A DNA stretch of 64,000 nt from DATEDA01 sp963820965 (GCA_963820965.1 CAWGCC010000046.1:1-64000), one strand, 5' to 3'. Positions 7,580-15,410 are shown, counted from the first letter of the stretch. Numbers and translations are program-made. The notes: generated from the sequence alone by a model not told the origin.

Positions 7580-7632
7580 CCCCCGCATGCAGCGGACCCG
7601 TTCCGGCGGGCTTCGCCCGCCGGAACCTGTCA
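7574..7632 (+). other. truncated attC (left half plus tip stem only)
   Basis: CGCTAAC (7574-7580), then GCATGCAGCGGACCC and the tip stem TTCCGGCGGG...CCCGCCGGAA match the left half of attC 8387-8464. After the tip the sequence runs into unrelated DNA (CCTGTCAACAAG) and no right core is present. Confidence 0.7.
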
Positions 7633-7680
7633 ACAAGTTTGAGACACTCGCCGAAGCGCAATTACTGTAGATCGCCGTTG

Positions 7681-7762
7681 CCGTCGGCCGGCTTCGGCGG
7701 ATTGATCCAGACCACCGCCGGCCGGTTCCCGGTTCGTCGTAAGCGACCGAACCGGCCGACCG
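7681..7762. repeat. long imperfect inverted repeat
   Basis: CCGTCGGCCGGCTTCGG (7681-7697) can pair with CCGAACCGGCCGACCG (7747-7762), and a further CGCCGGCCGG lies between them. It sits between the truncated attC and the next cassette gene. It may be a structured remnant of another recombination site. Confidence 0.5.
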
Positions 7763-7784
7763 TGGACAACGCTCATAGGTAATC

Positions 7785-8380
7785 GTGGCGTCCATCAAAC
7801 GGGGACCGGTTCACGCGCCCTATCGCGACCGCATCGAGGACAGTGGCACGACACTCATCTACGAGGGGCACGACCATCCAAAAACTGCTGCGTGTCGAAA
7901 CCCCAAGGTCGTCGACCAACCCGAGAAGTTTCCTTCAGGAGGACTCACTCAGAACGGCAAATTCCATCACGCCGCTCAAGCGTTCAAACTTCGAGGGCGG
8001 CCACCCGAGCGTGTTCGCGTGTACGAGAAGATCCGGACCGGCATCTGGTCCTACAACGGCGTCTTTCACTTGACGGACTCCTGGGTAGAGCGAGACGAAC
8101 ATCGGAATGTCTTCAAGTTCCGTCTCGTGGCAGTCGAAGGCGAGGAGGATTTTGCCCAACCTGCACGACTTGACGCTCAGCGCCGACGCTTAATCCCGAG
8201 CAGCGTGAAGCTCGAGGTGTGGAAGCGTGATGGAGGCAACGCGCGATGTGCGGCGCAACGGATGAGCTGCACTTCGATCACGTACTACCTTTCTCCAAGG
8301 GCGGCACATCATTGGTCGCCGAGAACGTTCAATTACTCTGTGCACGCCACAACCTGGCCAAACATGACCGAATCGAGTAA
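7785..8380 (+). pseudogene. HNH endonuclease with an SRA/YDG-like N-terminus, frameshifted
   Basis: The N-terminal part contains SGGLTQNGKFHHAAQAF and VRVYEKIRTGIWSYNG, then FKFRLVAVEGEE, which resembles YDG_SRAD domains that bind modified DNA. The second part starts RRLIPSSVKLEVWKRDGG. At about 8238 the frame breaks, and the adjacent frame reads MCGATDELHFDHVLPFSKGG and VAENVQLLCARHNLAKHD, a perfect HNH end (CxxC, HFDHV, LLCARHN), stopping at 8378-8380, 7 bases before attC 8387. A single lost base explains this. The intact gene would be a modification-dependent nuclease of McrA type. The start GTG at 7785 is plausible. Confidence 0.7.
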
Positions 8381-8386
8381 GCCGAC

Positions 8387-8464
8387 GCCGAACCAGCCCT
8401 TGCAGCGGACCCGCTACGGCGGGCTTCGCCCGCCTGCGCGGGCCGCTGATGGGCGACGTTAGAC
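8387..8464 (+). other. attC site 4 of the cassette array
   Basis: The left core GCCGAAC (8387-8393) and right core GTTAGAC (8458-8464, consensus) bracket arms TTGCAGCGGACC and GGGCCGCTGATGG. The tip stem is GGCGGGCTTCGCCCGCC, shared with other sites in the array. Confidence 0.85.
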
Positions 8465-8474
8465 CCCGGACGCG

Positions 8475-8792
8475 ATGACGCAGCTGCCCGTCGACTTCCT
8501 TGCTGAATACGACGACAAGTCTGTGCTCGCCGAGCTTCGTCGTCTCGCCGAGATGCATGGTTCGGACAACGTGACGAAGGCGCAGATCGAGCACTCGGGC
8601 CGCGTGAGCTACTCGCTTATCGTCAAGCGCTTCGGCTCGCTTCGTCGGGCTCTCAGTCTGGCTGGTCTTCGCTCGACTCGGTTCATGAATGCGTCGGATG
8701 ATGAGCTTCTGACCATCTTGGTGGAGCTTTGGCAACGAGTGCTTGAGAAAGAACGCCACTTTCTCGGGCTAGGCTCGATCTCGGCACGCTAA
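8475..8792 (+). CDS. homing-endonuclease-associated repeat protein (HNH_repeat), truncated
   Basis: The 105-residue product contains LPVDFLAEYDDKSVLAELRR and a KAQIEHSGRVSYSLIVKRFG segment, then GSLRRALSLAGL, the fold seen as a DNA-contacting repeat in front of HNH homing-type nucleases. A second repeat begins (DDELLTILVELWQRVLEKE) but runs at once into unrelated residues and a stop, so the catalytic part is lost. The ATG at 8475 follows the attC right core by 10 bases. The family match is judged by pattern only. Confidence 0.6.
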   Translation: MTQLPVDFLAEYDDKSVLAELRRLAEMHGSDNVTKAQIEHSGRVSYSLIVKRFGSLRRALSLAGLRSTRFMNASDDELLTILVELWQRVLEKERHFLGLGSISAR

Positions 8793-8846
8793 ACTGCGCA
8801 TCAACATTCGTTGCCCTTCTCACTTCACGATCGAAGGAGGATCACT

Positions 8847-9602
8847 GTGCTAATGCAGTCGAGGACGGCGTTTGCGTTGCTGGTCGCGGCGACGATCAGC
8901 ATCGACACCGCACACGCGGCTGAGGTCAAGGTAATGGCGGCGAACGCGGTCAAGGAAGCTTATCTTGAGCTCGTCTCTGCCTTCGAGAAATCGACCGGAC
9001 ACAAAGTCACGACCGTCTGGGGCGGCACCGAAGGGGTCACCAAGCGGATCAGTGGCGGCGAAGTGGTCGATATCGTCATCATTGCGGCTCCCAATATCGA
9101 CAGGCTGATTGCTGAGGGAAAGCTGGTCTCCGGCAGCCGTGCAGACTTCGCCAAGTCCGGTGTCGGCGTGGCGGTCCGCACCGGTCTACCCAAGCCGGAC
9201 GTTTCCTCGGCTGAGGCAGTGAAGCGGGCTGTGCTGGCGGCCAACTCGGTCGCTTACTCCTCGGGGCCCAGCGGTTTCTATGTTGCGGATCTGTTCAAGA
9301 GAATGGGCATCACTGACCAGATCAAGGATAAGGTCAGGCAACCGGCCTCCGGTGTGCAGGTAGGAGAGTTGGTGGCACGCGGGGAAGCTGATCTCGGCTT
9401 CCAGCAAATCAGCGAACTTCTGCACGTGAAGGGGATCGACTACCTTGGGCCGCTGCCGTCTGAAATTCAGAGCATGACCATCTACTCCGCAGGCCTGCAC
9501 ACGGCGGCGTCAGCGCCTGACGCAGCCAGGGCACTGGTGAAATCATTAACTTCGCCTCAAGCGGGGCCGGTGCTCAAGAAGATCGGAATGGAGCCAGCTT
9601 GA
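8847..9602 (+). CDS. ModA-like periplasmic substrate-binding protein
   Basis: The 251-residue protein starts at GTG 8847, chosen because AAGGAGG lies 6 bases upstream. A signal peptide ends around HAAEVKVMAANAVKEAYLEL. The mature part shows the SBP_bac_11 pattern of ModA: KVTTVWGGTEGVTKRISGG, VDIVIIAAPNIDRLIAEGKL, GVAVRTGLPKPDVSS, VAYSSGPSGFYVADLFKRMG and LGFQQISELL. ModA proteins bind molybdate or tungstate; some relatives bind other anions. No modBC follows, so it stands alone in a cassette-like unit that ends at the attC at 9644. Such solitary copies may serve binding roles other than transport. Confidence 0.8.
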   Translation: MLMQSRTAFALLVAATISIDTAHAAEVKVMAANAVKEAYLELVSAFEKSTGHKVTTVWGGTEGVTKRISGGEVVDIVIIAAPNIDRLIAEGKLVSGSRADFAKSGVGVAVRTGLPKPDVSSAEAVKRAVLAANSVAYSSGPSGFYVADLFKRMGITDQIKDKVRQPASGVQVGELVARGEADLGFQQISELLHVKGIDYLGPLPSEIQSMTIYSAGLHTAASAPDAARALVKSLTSPQAGPVLKKIGMEPA

Positions 9603-9643
9603 GTTACGCCGTAGATTCGTTCATCGTGTGACGCACGGGTGAC

Positions 9644-9722
9644 GCCCAACCCGTCGATGCACCGGACCCGCTACAGCGGGCTTCGCCCCCCTGAGCGGGC
9701 CGGTGAACTCTAGCGTTTGGGC
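9644..9722 (+). other. attC site 5 of the cassette array
   Basis: The left core GCCCAAC (9644-9650) is exact; the right core GTTTGGGC (9715-9722) has one extra T. Arms GATGCACCGGACC and GGCCGGTGAACTC pair. The site is almost the same as 6307-6383. Confidence 0.82.
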
Positions 9723-9737
9723 ATCTTCCGCAACGTC

Positions 9738-10166
9738 ATGAAGCGGTCTCCTCGAAACGGCGGAAAGGTCCTTCAGGTGCCACGGCGCGCATCGCGCCAT
9801 GTCTTCGTCCTCGCGCTCATGTTCGTGACACAGAGTGCAGCTCAGAGCACGGTGGACAATGACGCCCAAACCCATAGCGATCTCGACCACCTGGTCGACG
9901 GGCTTCGTCGTTCCCTTCCCATCACTCAGTCCGGTCAAACGTCTCAACGTCCAACCGTGTTCCGCACAATCTATCGTGGCAAGTTGGTCTATTACGTGCC
10001 GCCGAGGTGCTGTGATATACCAAGCCAGCTGTATGATGAGCGCGGAACACTGATCTGCTATCCGCACGGGGGCTTTGCTGGAGGTGACGGGCGGTGCCCG
10101 TCGTTCGTTCCAAGCGAAGCCCAGCTCATCCCGATCGAGGGCGATGTCCCGGGCAAGAAACCCTAG
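9738..10166 (+). CDS. small secreted protein with a YYVPPRCCD motif (DUF6970-like)
   Basis: The product has about 142 residues from the ATG at 9738. A basic N-terminus and hydrophobic stretch (VFVLALMFVTQSAAQ) give a signal peptide. The C-terminal domain reads YYVPPRCCDIPSQLYDERG then ICYPHGGFAGGDGRCPSF, a cysteine- and glycine-rich pattern seen in small exported domains annotated DUF6970. Four cysteines could form disulfides or bind metal. No reaction is known. The gene starts 16 bases after an attC right core. Confidence 0.65.
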   Translation: MKRSPRNGGKVLQVPRRASRHVFVLALMFVTQSAAQSTVDNDAQTHSDLDHLVDGLRRSLPITQSGQTSQRPTVFRTIYRGKLVYYVPPRCCDIPSQLYDERGTLICYPHGGFAGGDGRCPSFVPSEAQLIPIEGDVPGKKP

Positions 10167-10231
10167 CTCCGCGTGCGAGTCTGCAATCATCTGAGCGGTC
10201 GGGGAGATAGTTGACAAAAGAGTCCGGGGAC

Positions 10232-11156
10232 ATGCCTGACAGACTTCTTCCCGGAAAGCGTGTTTCTCCTCTGTCGATAGCGCACGGTCGCGCTGATCGG
10301 CGACGAAGCGTAGCGTTTAGAGCGCGAAGCAAAGGAGGCTCCGATGCTGGTGAAGAGACGTTCTCACAACTTGAACGAGAGGGATGGCAGCGGAACGCGT
10401 CTGACTACGACAGCGTCGATCTGCCGGCGACTCGTCAGGCATTCGCGCCACTACTGGACAGTGTGGGCGATTTGCGCGGCCGTCACGTCCTGGAGGTCGC
10501 CTCGGGCACGGGGCACCTAGCGGCGGATGCGCTGGCCCGCGGCGCGACGGTCGTGGGCGTCGATGTGGCCCATAACATGGTCGCGCTGGCGCGCCAGCGT
10601 GTCCCGGACGCGATCTTTCGGGAAGGCGATGCGGAGGCGTTGCCTTTCCAGGATGAGCAATTCGATGCGGTGCTTTGCTGCTTCGGTTTGCTCCACTTCG
10701 CCCAGCCCGCCCAAGCGCTCCGTGAAGCGGCACGGGTTTTGAAACCCGGAGGGACTGTCAGCTTCACTGTCTGGTGTGCACCCGAGCAAGGAGGCGAGTT
10801 CCTGGGGCTTATTCTCAGAACCTATCAGTCTCACGCGAACATGGACGTACAGTTGCCGCCGGCTCCACCTATGTTTGCGTTGGCCGACCCTGCCGTGCGC
10901 GATCCTATGCTCACGGAAGCCGGCTTTCGGGAAGATCCGGGCACGAGACATTGCCATCGTGTGGCCTATCAGTGGACCGGAGACGCCGTTTGATTTTGTC
11001 CTCAGGGGCGCAGTGCGCACACGGATGGTTTATGAAAGGCAAACACTAGAGGTCCAACAGCGCATTCGTGACGCACTCGCCGCCTCTACCGCTCCATTGG
11101 TGAGGGCTGGTGGAATTCCGTCTCCGGCAGTACTGGTAACAGCCAGCAAAGCGTAG
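10232..11156 (+). pseudogene. SAM-dependent methyltransferase, frameshifted at both ends
   Basis: The central part is a class I methyltransferase: ETFSQLEREGWQRNASDYD, motif I HVLEVASGTGHLA, VVGVDVAHNMVALAR, GDAEALPFQDEQFDAVLC and VLKPGGTVSFTVW. After about 10935 the true C-terminus (RARDIAIVWPISGPETPFDFVLRG then MVYERQTLEVQQRIRDALAAS) is in another frame and ends at 11154-11156. At the 5' end a good AAGGAGG plus ATG (10344) is one base out of frame with the conserved domain, so a second slip is likely. The substrate is unknown; UbiE-like members methylate small molecules. The gene is followed by an attC-like site at 11180. Confidence 0.65.
10290..10321 (+). other. attC-like right half
   Basis: GATCGGCGACGAAGCGTAGCGTTTAGAGC resembles the L'-R' side of the attC sites here, with the core GTTTAGAGC (extra T, as at 9715). 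The left half between 10167 and 10280 cannot be recognised. Confidence 0.4.
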
Positions 11157-11179
11157 CCATGCAGCGCTGGAAAGGGCGC

Positions 11180-11229
11180 GCTCTAACAGGCGACCGCTTA
11201 CACCGGCGCCTGATTCCCGGCGTTTAGAC
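11180..11229 (+). other. short attC-like site at the right end of the array
   Basis: GCTCTAAC (11180-11187) and GTTTAGAC (11222-11229) are mirror-related cores. Inside, CAGGCG pairs with CGCCTG. At 50 bp it is shorter than usual attC sites, so it may be a deleted form. Confidence 0.4.
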
Positions 11230-11403
11230 CTCGCGCAATCCAGCGCGAGATAGAATCTCGCTGGAGGCGACCATCCCAGACCCTGACCACTCAGCGTCCG
11301 AGCATCGTTCGGACGAGGGGCCACTCCTCCTCCGGCGCGGTCGTTTGGCACAGCGGGGAGGAAGATCTCGTTCGAAGCATTGGCGCCCGTGAGGCGACAT
11401 CCC

Positions 11404-11763
11404 ATGAGAGAAAACGCCACGAGTCGTAAGCGTCGTCGTGGACCGCGCGAGGAGATGCGTTCCGAGTACGATTTCTCGAACGCTGTGCGCGGGAAGTACT
11501 TCAAGCGCTACCTCCGAAGTACGAACGTCGTCGTTCTAGACCCTGACGTCGCAGCAGGCTTCAAGAACGCTCAGGCTGTCGACGAGGCTTTACGTGCTCT
11601 TCTACGTGTGGCGGGAGATAGCGCAGGTCTAACCCGCCGCTCGGACGCGCGAAACTGCGGGCTGCATCGGCTTTCACCAGGGCGAGGGCCGCCGGATCGT
11701 GACCGTGGGTGCTCGACTCGATGTAGCGCTCCAGTTCCGGCAGTTCCCGGTTGTAGGTCGTAG
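11404..11763 (+). CDS. small CopG-like antitoxin-type protein
   Basis: The product begins MRENATSRKRRRGPREEMR and has SEYDFSNAVRGKYFKRYLRST and NVVVLDPDVAAGF, then AVDEALRALLRVA. This layout (EYDF-GKY-RY-LDPDVA-F-EALRALLR) recurs in small antitoxin-like proteins next to toxin genes. The usual product would stop near residue 75; here the frame runs on to 119 residues, with a low-complexity arginine-rich tail that looks non-native, so the stop may be mutated. No toxin lies beside it. A decayed relative is at 15757-15935. A coding-like minus-strand scrap (YNRELPELERYIES) overlaps the tail at about 11655-11760. Confidence 0.5.
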   Translation: MRENATSRKRRRGPREEMRSEYDFSNAVRGKYFKRYLRSTNVVVLDPDVAAGFKNAQAVDEALRALLRVAGDSAGLTRRSDARNCGLHRLSPGRGPPDRDRGCSTRCSAPVPAVPGCRS

Positions 11764-12035
11764 TGGTTGATCAGCGACACATCGAGACGCCGCGAACGGT
11801 GCAACCCTACACGCAAAAACAGGGGCAGTACCTCGCGTTCATTTACTACTACACCAAGATCCACGGGATCGCTCCCGCCGAGGCGGACATACAGCGCTAT
11901 TTCAGCGTATCTCCACCGACGGTGCATCACATGATCCTAAATCTGGAGAAGCAACGGTGCATTGAGCGCACACCTGGGCAAGCGCGCTCCATCCGGTTGC
12001 TGTTGACCAGGGAGCAGCTTCCGGATCTGGACTGA
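11763..12035 (+). CDS. LexA-type DNA-binding-domain protein (no protease domain)
   Basis: The 90-residue protein YTQKQGQYLAFIYYYTKIHG, APAEADIQRYFSVSPPTVHHMI, LNLEKQRCIERTPGQARSIR matches the winged-helix domain of LexA (LexA_DNA_bind), with recognition helix SVSPPTVHHMILNLEK. The self-cleaving S24 peptidase part is absent, so it could not respond to RecA like LexA. It likely acts as a small local regulator. It starts at a GTG overlapping the previous stop and lies 125 bases upstream of the TRAP transporter operon, which it might control. Confidence 0.75.
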   Translation: MVDQRHIETPRTVQPYTQKQGQYLAFIYYYTKIHGIAPAEADIQRYFSVSPPTVHHMILNLEKQRCIERTPGQARSIRLLLTREQLPDLD

Positions 12036-12160
12036 ACGCAGGTGCGGAGGCGCGCGAGTCCTGCGAGAATCGCAGGAACACGCTGCTCGCCGAGAACACG
12101 CACGGGCCCGCGTCCCACCCGAAACGGCTTTCCAAGCGCCCCTGAAGGAGGAGGCAAACG

Positions 12161-13141
12161 ATGAAGCGCGCATTCCGGATCGCACTCGCCGTTCTGCTCG
12201 TCGCCGCAGCCGCCCCGGCCGCGGCGCAGAAGAAGATCCTGCGCATCCATACCGCAGGACCGAACGACACCAACGTCGACAACACGATGCTCGCCGTGAC
12301 GTTCGCGAACAACGCGAACGCGGCAGCGAGCACGGTCGACGTCAGGGTGTTTGCGGCCAGCCAGCTCGGTCAGACGCGCGAAGTCATCGAGGCGATGCGC
12401 CTCGGCTCGGGGGCCGCGGGCACCACCGGCGGACCGGCCGAATACGCCTCGTTCGTGCGGCGTCTCGGCGTGCTCGGCCTGCCCTTCATGTGGAAAAGCT
12501 ACGACCACGCGATCGCGGTCCTCGACGGCCCGGTCGGCAAGGAGCTCGACCAGGACATGGAGAAGGCCGGGTTCAAGACGCTCGCCTGGGCGGTGAGCTG
12601 GGGCTATCGCAACGTGGTCACGGCGAAGAAGGAGGTGAAGCAAGCCTCCGATCTGAAGGGGCTCAAGATCCGGACCATCCCGACCAAGGTCTTCGTGTCG
12701 GCGATCAACGCCATGGGCGCCAACGCCACGCCGATGAACTTCGGCGAGATCTACACCTCGATGCAGAGCGGCGTGCTGGACGGCTTCGAGCACACCGCGG
12801 CGACCGTGATCTCCTTCAAGATGAACGAGGTCGCCTGCTGCATCGCTCTGACCAGGCACCTGATGGACCCGACCTTCCTCGTGTTTTCTCTCGCCGAGTG
12901 GAAGAAGCTCAGCCCCGCCGAGCAGCAGGCCCTGCAGAAGGCAGCACAGGATGCGGCCCAGGTGGTGCGCAAGATGGCGCCGCAGCGCGAGAGCGAGGCG
13001 CTGGCCGAGGTGCGGAAGCTCGGCATGAAAGTGAACGAGATCGACCTCGCGCCGCTGCAGAAGGCCGCGCTCGCGGCGCAGGACGAGCTGGCAAAGGAGT
13101 TCGCCGCCGAGGCGCTGCTCGCGCAGATCCGCAAGCAGTGA
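12161..13141 (+). CDS. TRAP transporter periplasmic binding protein (DctP family)
   Basis: The 326-residue protein has a signal peptide (MKRAFRIALAVLLVAAAAPA...AQ) and the DctP fold. Features are IHTAGPNDTNVDNTMLAVTF at the mature start, FAASQLGQTREVIEAMRLG, and the conserved LKGLKIRTIPTKVFVSAINA with its substrate-binding arginine (KIR). It continues with MNFGEIYTSMQSGVLDGFEH. It captures a carboxylate-type substrate in the periplasm and hands it to the membrane pair. AAGGAGGAG precedes the ATG at 12161. First gene of the operon dctP-dctQ-dctM. The substrate is not predictable, though paa genes lie downstream. Confidence 0.92.
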   Translation: MKRAFRIALAVLLVAAAAPAAAQKKILRIHTAGPNDTNVDNTMLAVTFANNANAAASTVDVRVFAASQLGQTREVIEAMRLGSGAAGTTGGPAEYASFVRRLGVLGLPFMWKSYDHAIAVLDGPVGKELDQDMEKAGFKTLAWAVSWGYRNVVTAKKEVKQASDLKGLKIRTIPTKVFVSAINAMGANATPMNFGEIYTSMQSGVLDGFEHTAATVISFKMNEVACCIALTRHLMDPTFLVFSLAEWKKLSPAEQQALQKAAQDAAQVVRKMAPQRESEALAEVRKLGMKVNEIDLAPLQKAALAAQDELAKEFAAEALLAQIRKQ

Positions 13142-13152
13142 CGCCCGCGTAG

Positions 13153-13611
13153 ATGAAGCGGGCGTTCGCGGCGCTCGATCGCGGCGTCGAGATCCTCGTC
13201 GCCGCGATCTTCGCCGCCATGTGCGTGGTCGGCCTGCTGCAGGTCTTCAACCGCTTCGTCCTGAACAAGTCGCTCAGCTGGAGCGAGGAGTTCCAGATCT
13301 TCTGCCACGTCTGGATCGTCTTCCTCGCGATCCCGATCGCCTACCGCCGCGGCGCCCATCTTTCGGTCGAGTCGCTCCGGGCGATGCTCCCGCCGCGCGC
13401 CGGCAAGGCGTTCGACTTCGTGATCGAGCTGCTCTGGCTCTGGTTCGCGGTCACCCTGACGTGGCTCAGCTACCGGGTCTCGGAAGTGGCGAAGCTGCAG
13501 GGCTCGCCCGGCCTGGAGATCCCGATGAGCTACCCGTACTACGGGATGGTGCTGGGCGGCGCCTACCTGCTGCTGGTCGTGCTGAGACGCCTCTTCCGGT
13601 ACGCGCCATGA
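13153..13611 (+). CDS. TRAP transporter small membrane subunit (DctQ family)
   Basis: The 152-residue protein has four predicted membrane helices (ILVAAIFAAMCVVGLLQVF, FCHVWIVFLAIPIAY, FVIELLWLWFAVTLTWLSY, YYGMVLGGAYLLLVVL). The DctQ signature NKSLSWSEEFQIFCHVWIVF is between the first two. It forms a complex with DctM and is needed for uptake. It starts 11 bases after dctP and its stop overlaps the dctM start (ATGATGA). Confidence 0.92.
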   Translation: MKRAFAALDRGVEILVAAIFAAMCVVGLLQVFNRFVLNKSLSWSEEFQIFCHVWIVFLAIPIAYRRGAHLSVESLRAMLPPRAGKAFDFVIELLWLWFAVTLTWLSYRVSEVAKLQGSPGLEIPMSYPYYGMVLGGAYLLLVVLRRLFRYAP

Positions 13612-14900
13612 TGATCTGGGTGATGCTGGCATTGCTGCTCGCGACGATGCTGATCGGCATCCCGATCCTGCTCTGCATCGCCCTGATCGGCTTCATCGGC
13701 ATCGCGGCCGAGCCGGGGATCGTCCTACCGCTCTTCGCGCAGAAGACCTTCGCGCAGCTCGATTCCTACACGCTCCTCGCGCTGCCGTTCTTCATCCTCG
13801 CCGGCGTGCTGATGTCGGCCGGCGGGATGAGCCAGCAGCTCGTCCAGTTCGCGCGCGTGCTGGTCGGCCATCTCCGCGCCGGCCTCGCGCACGCGTCGGT
13901 CGTGGCGAGCATGGTGTTCGCCGGCATCTCGGGCTCGTCCACGGCGGACGCGTCCGCGATCTCGGCGATCGTCATTCCGACGATGAAGCGCTCGGGCTAC
14001 AAGGCGGGCTTCGCCGCGGCGCTCATCGCCTGCGCCGGAACCATCGGCGCGATCATCCCGCCGAGCATGACGATGGTGGTCTACGGCGCCATCGCCCAGG
14101 TGTCCATCGGCGGCCTGTTCCTCGGCGGCATCATTCCGGGCATCCTCATCGGCCTGTTCCTGATGGGCACCGTGAAGCTTTACACCTACCACCCGAACTA
14201 TCCCGAGCTGCGGGAGGTGCACGGCAGCTTCGATCCGCGCGCCATCCTCCGTTCGCTGCGCACCGTCTGGCCGGCGCTGATGGCGCCGATCATCATCGTC
14301 GGCGGAATCCTGAGCGGCGTCTTCACGGCGACAGAAGCCGGCGTGGTCGCGTGCCTGTACGCCTTCGTCGTCGGCTACTTCTTCTACCGCAAGATCCGGC
14401 TGCGCGACCTGGTCGAGATCTTCGTCGAGGCGGCGATCACCACGACGATGGTCTCCGCCGTCATCGCGGTGTCCGGGGCGATGGGCTGGCTCCTCGCCTA
14501 CATGCAGTTCAACGACATTGCGGTGTCCTGGGTCACTTCCGCGGCCAGCACCCCCGTGATGGTGCTGCTCGTCTTCGCGGCCGCCATGATCGTGCTCGGG
14601 ACGTTCGTGGATTCGCTCGCCATCCTGCTGGTGTTCGCACCCGTCGCGGTGCAGCTGTGCAAGCAGTACGGCATCGACCCGATCCAGATGGGCCTCGTCA
14701 TGGTGATGTGCAACCAGATCGGCGCCGTGTCGCCGCCCACGGCGCCGCTCCTGTTCGTGACCACCAACATCGCCAAGACGACGTTCGACGACACCACCCG
14801 GCATGTCTGGCCCTTCTTCACCGCCGAATGCCTGGTGCTCCTGCTGGTGATCTTCATCCCGGGCCTGTCGAGCTGGATCCCGCGCTACTTCCTCGGCTGA
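13608..14900 (+). CDS. TRAP transporter large membrane subunit (DctM family)
   Basis: The protein has about 430 residues, starts at ATG 13608 or 13611, and has roughly 12 hydrophobic segments. DctM signatures are PFFILAGVLMSAGGMSQQLV, VVASMVFAGISGSSTADASA, IIPPSMTMVVYGAIAQVSIG and GTFVDSLAILLVFAPVAVQL. The GSSTAD loop is the conserved ion/substrate site. It couples sodium entry to substrate import. Last gene of the core operon; the cupin at 16048 may once have followed directly (see the repeat at 14926). Confidence 0.93.
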   Translation: MMIWVMLALLLATMLIGIPILLCIALIGFIGIAAEPGIVLPLFAQKTFAQLDSYTLLALPFFILAGVLMSAGGMSQQLVQFARVLVGHLRAGLAHASVVASMVFAGISGSSTADASAISAIVIPTMKRSGYKAGFAAALIACAGTIGAIIPPSMTMVVYGAIAQVSIGGLFLGGIIPGILIGLFLMGTVKLYTYHPNYPELREVHGSFDPRAILRSLRTVWPALMAPIIIVGGILSGVFTATEAGVVACLYAFVVGYFFYRKIRLRDLVEIFVEAAITTTMVSAVIAVSGAMGWLLAYMQFNDIAVSWVTSAASTPVMVLLVFAAAMIVLGTFVDSLAILLVFAPVAVQLCKQYGIDPIQMGLVMVMCNQIGAVSPPTAPLLFVTTNIAKTTFDDTTRHVWPFFTAECLVLLLVIFIPGLSSWIPRYFLG

Positions 14901-14925
14901 CCGGCCGCCAGGGCAGCGCCGCCCG

Positions 14926-15010
14926 GCTTGATGGATCACCACGTTCCGCTCCTCATTGCCGGTCCTATCACGCCGCCGGGCGACCCGGCTTTCGCATCAA
15001 CGAACTGCCG
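14926..15010 (+). repeat. decayed partial duplicate of 15984-16150
   Basis: The first 18 bases (GCTTGATGGATCACCACG) are identical to 15984-16001. After an internal deletion the stretch TATCACGCCG...CGACCCGGCTTTCGCATC matches the first codons of the cupin gene at 16048 (YHAERPGFRINEL). The pair brackets the toxin-antitoxin genes and a pseudogene. Confidence 0.8.
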
Positions 15011-15083
15011 ATCTCGCATGCTCGGAGTGACCCCTAAGCCGGCACGGTTGCGGCCCTCTACGGCAATGACGTATCATACGTGA

Positions 15084-15410
15084 ATGCAGTTCGAGTTCAT
15101 CGAGACGCCGTTCTTCACCACGGCGGTCTCGCGTTATCTCTCGGACGATGAATACGCCAAGTTGCAAGCCTTCCTGAACGCGCGCCCCGACGCCGGCGCT
15201 ATCGTCCCAGGCTCGGGTGGCGTGCGGAAAGTTCGCTGGGGTACGGCCGGGCGCGGGAAACGTGGCGGGCTGCGGGTCATCTACTACCTCCGCAGCGCCA
15301 AAGGCCAGATTTGGATGCTTACGATCTATGGCAAGAACGTGCGGGAGAACCTCCCTTCACACTTGCTGAAACAGATGAAAGAGGCGATCAACGATGAAGA
15401 AGCCCGCTGA
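15084..15410 (+). CDS. HigB/RelE-type toxin
   Basis: The 108-residue protein MQFEFIETPFFTTAVSRYLSDDEYAKLQAFLNARPDAG...GSGGVRKVRWGTAGRGKRGGLRVIYYL...IWMLTIYGKNVRENLP carries the RelE-superfamily HigB-2 pattern, with the invariant GGxRKxRW, K-x-GGxRVIYY and TLYxK(N) strands. Such toxins cut mRNA on the ribosome. The antitoxin gene overlaps its end by 17 bases, the toxin-first order typical of hig modules. A start at ATG 15084 follows an AT-rich TATCATACG, a plausible promoter element. Confidence 0.9.
   Translation: MQFEFIETPFFTTAVSRYLSDDEYAKLQAFLNARPDAGAIVPGSGGVRKVRWGTAGRGKRGGLRVIYYLRSAKGQIWMLTIYGKNVRENLPSHLLKQMKEAINDEEAR

Noticed and set aside
11655..11760. Minus-strand coding-like fragment YNRELPELERYIES
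   Set aside because: Too short, with no start and no recognisable family; mentioned only within the neighbouring gene.
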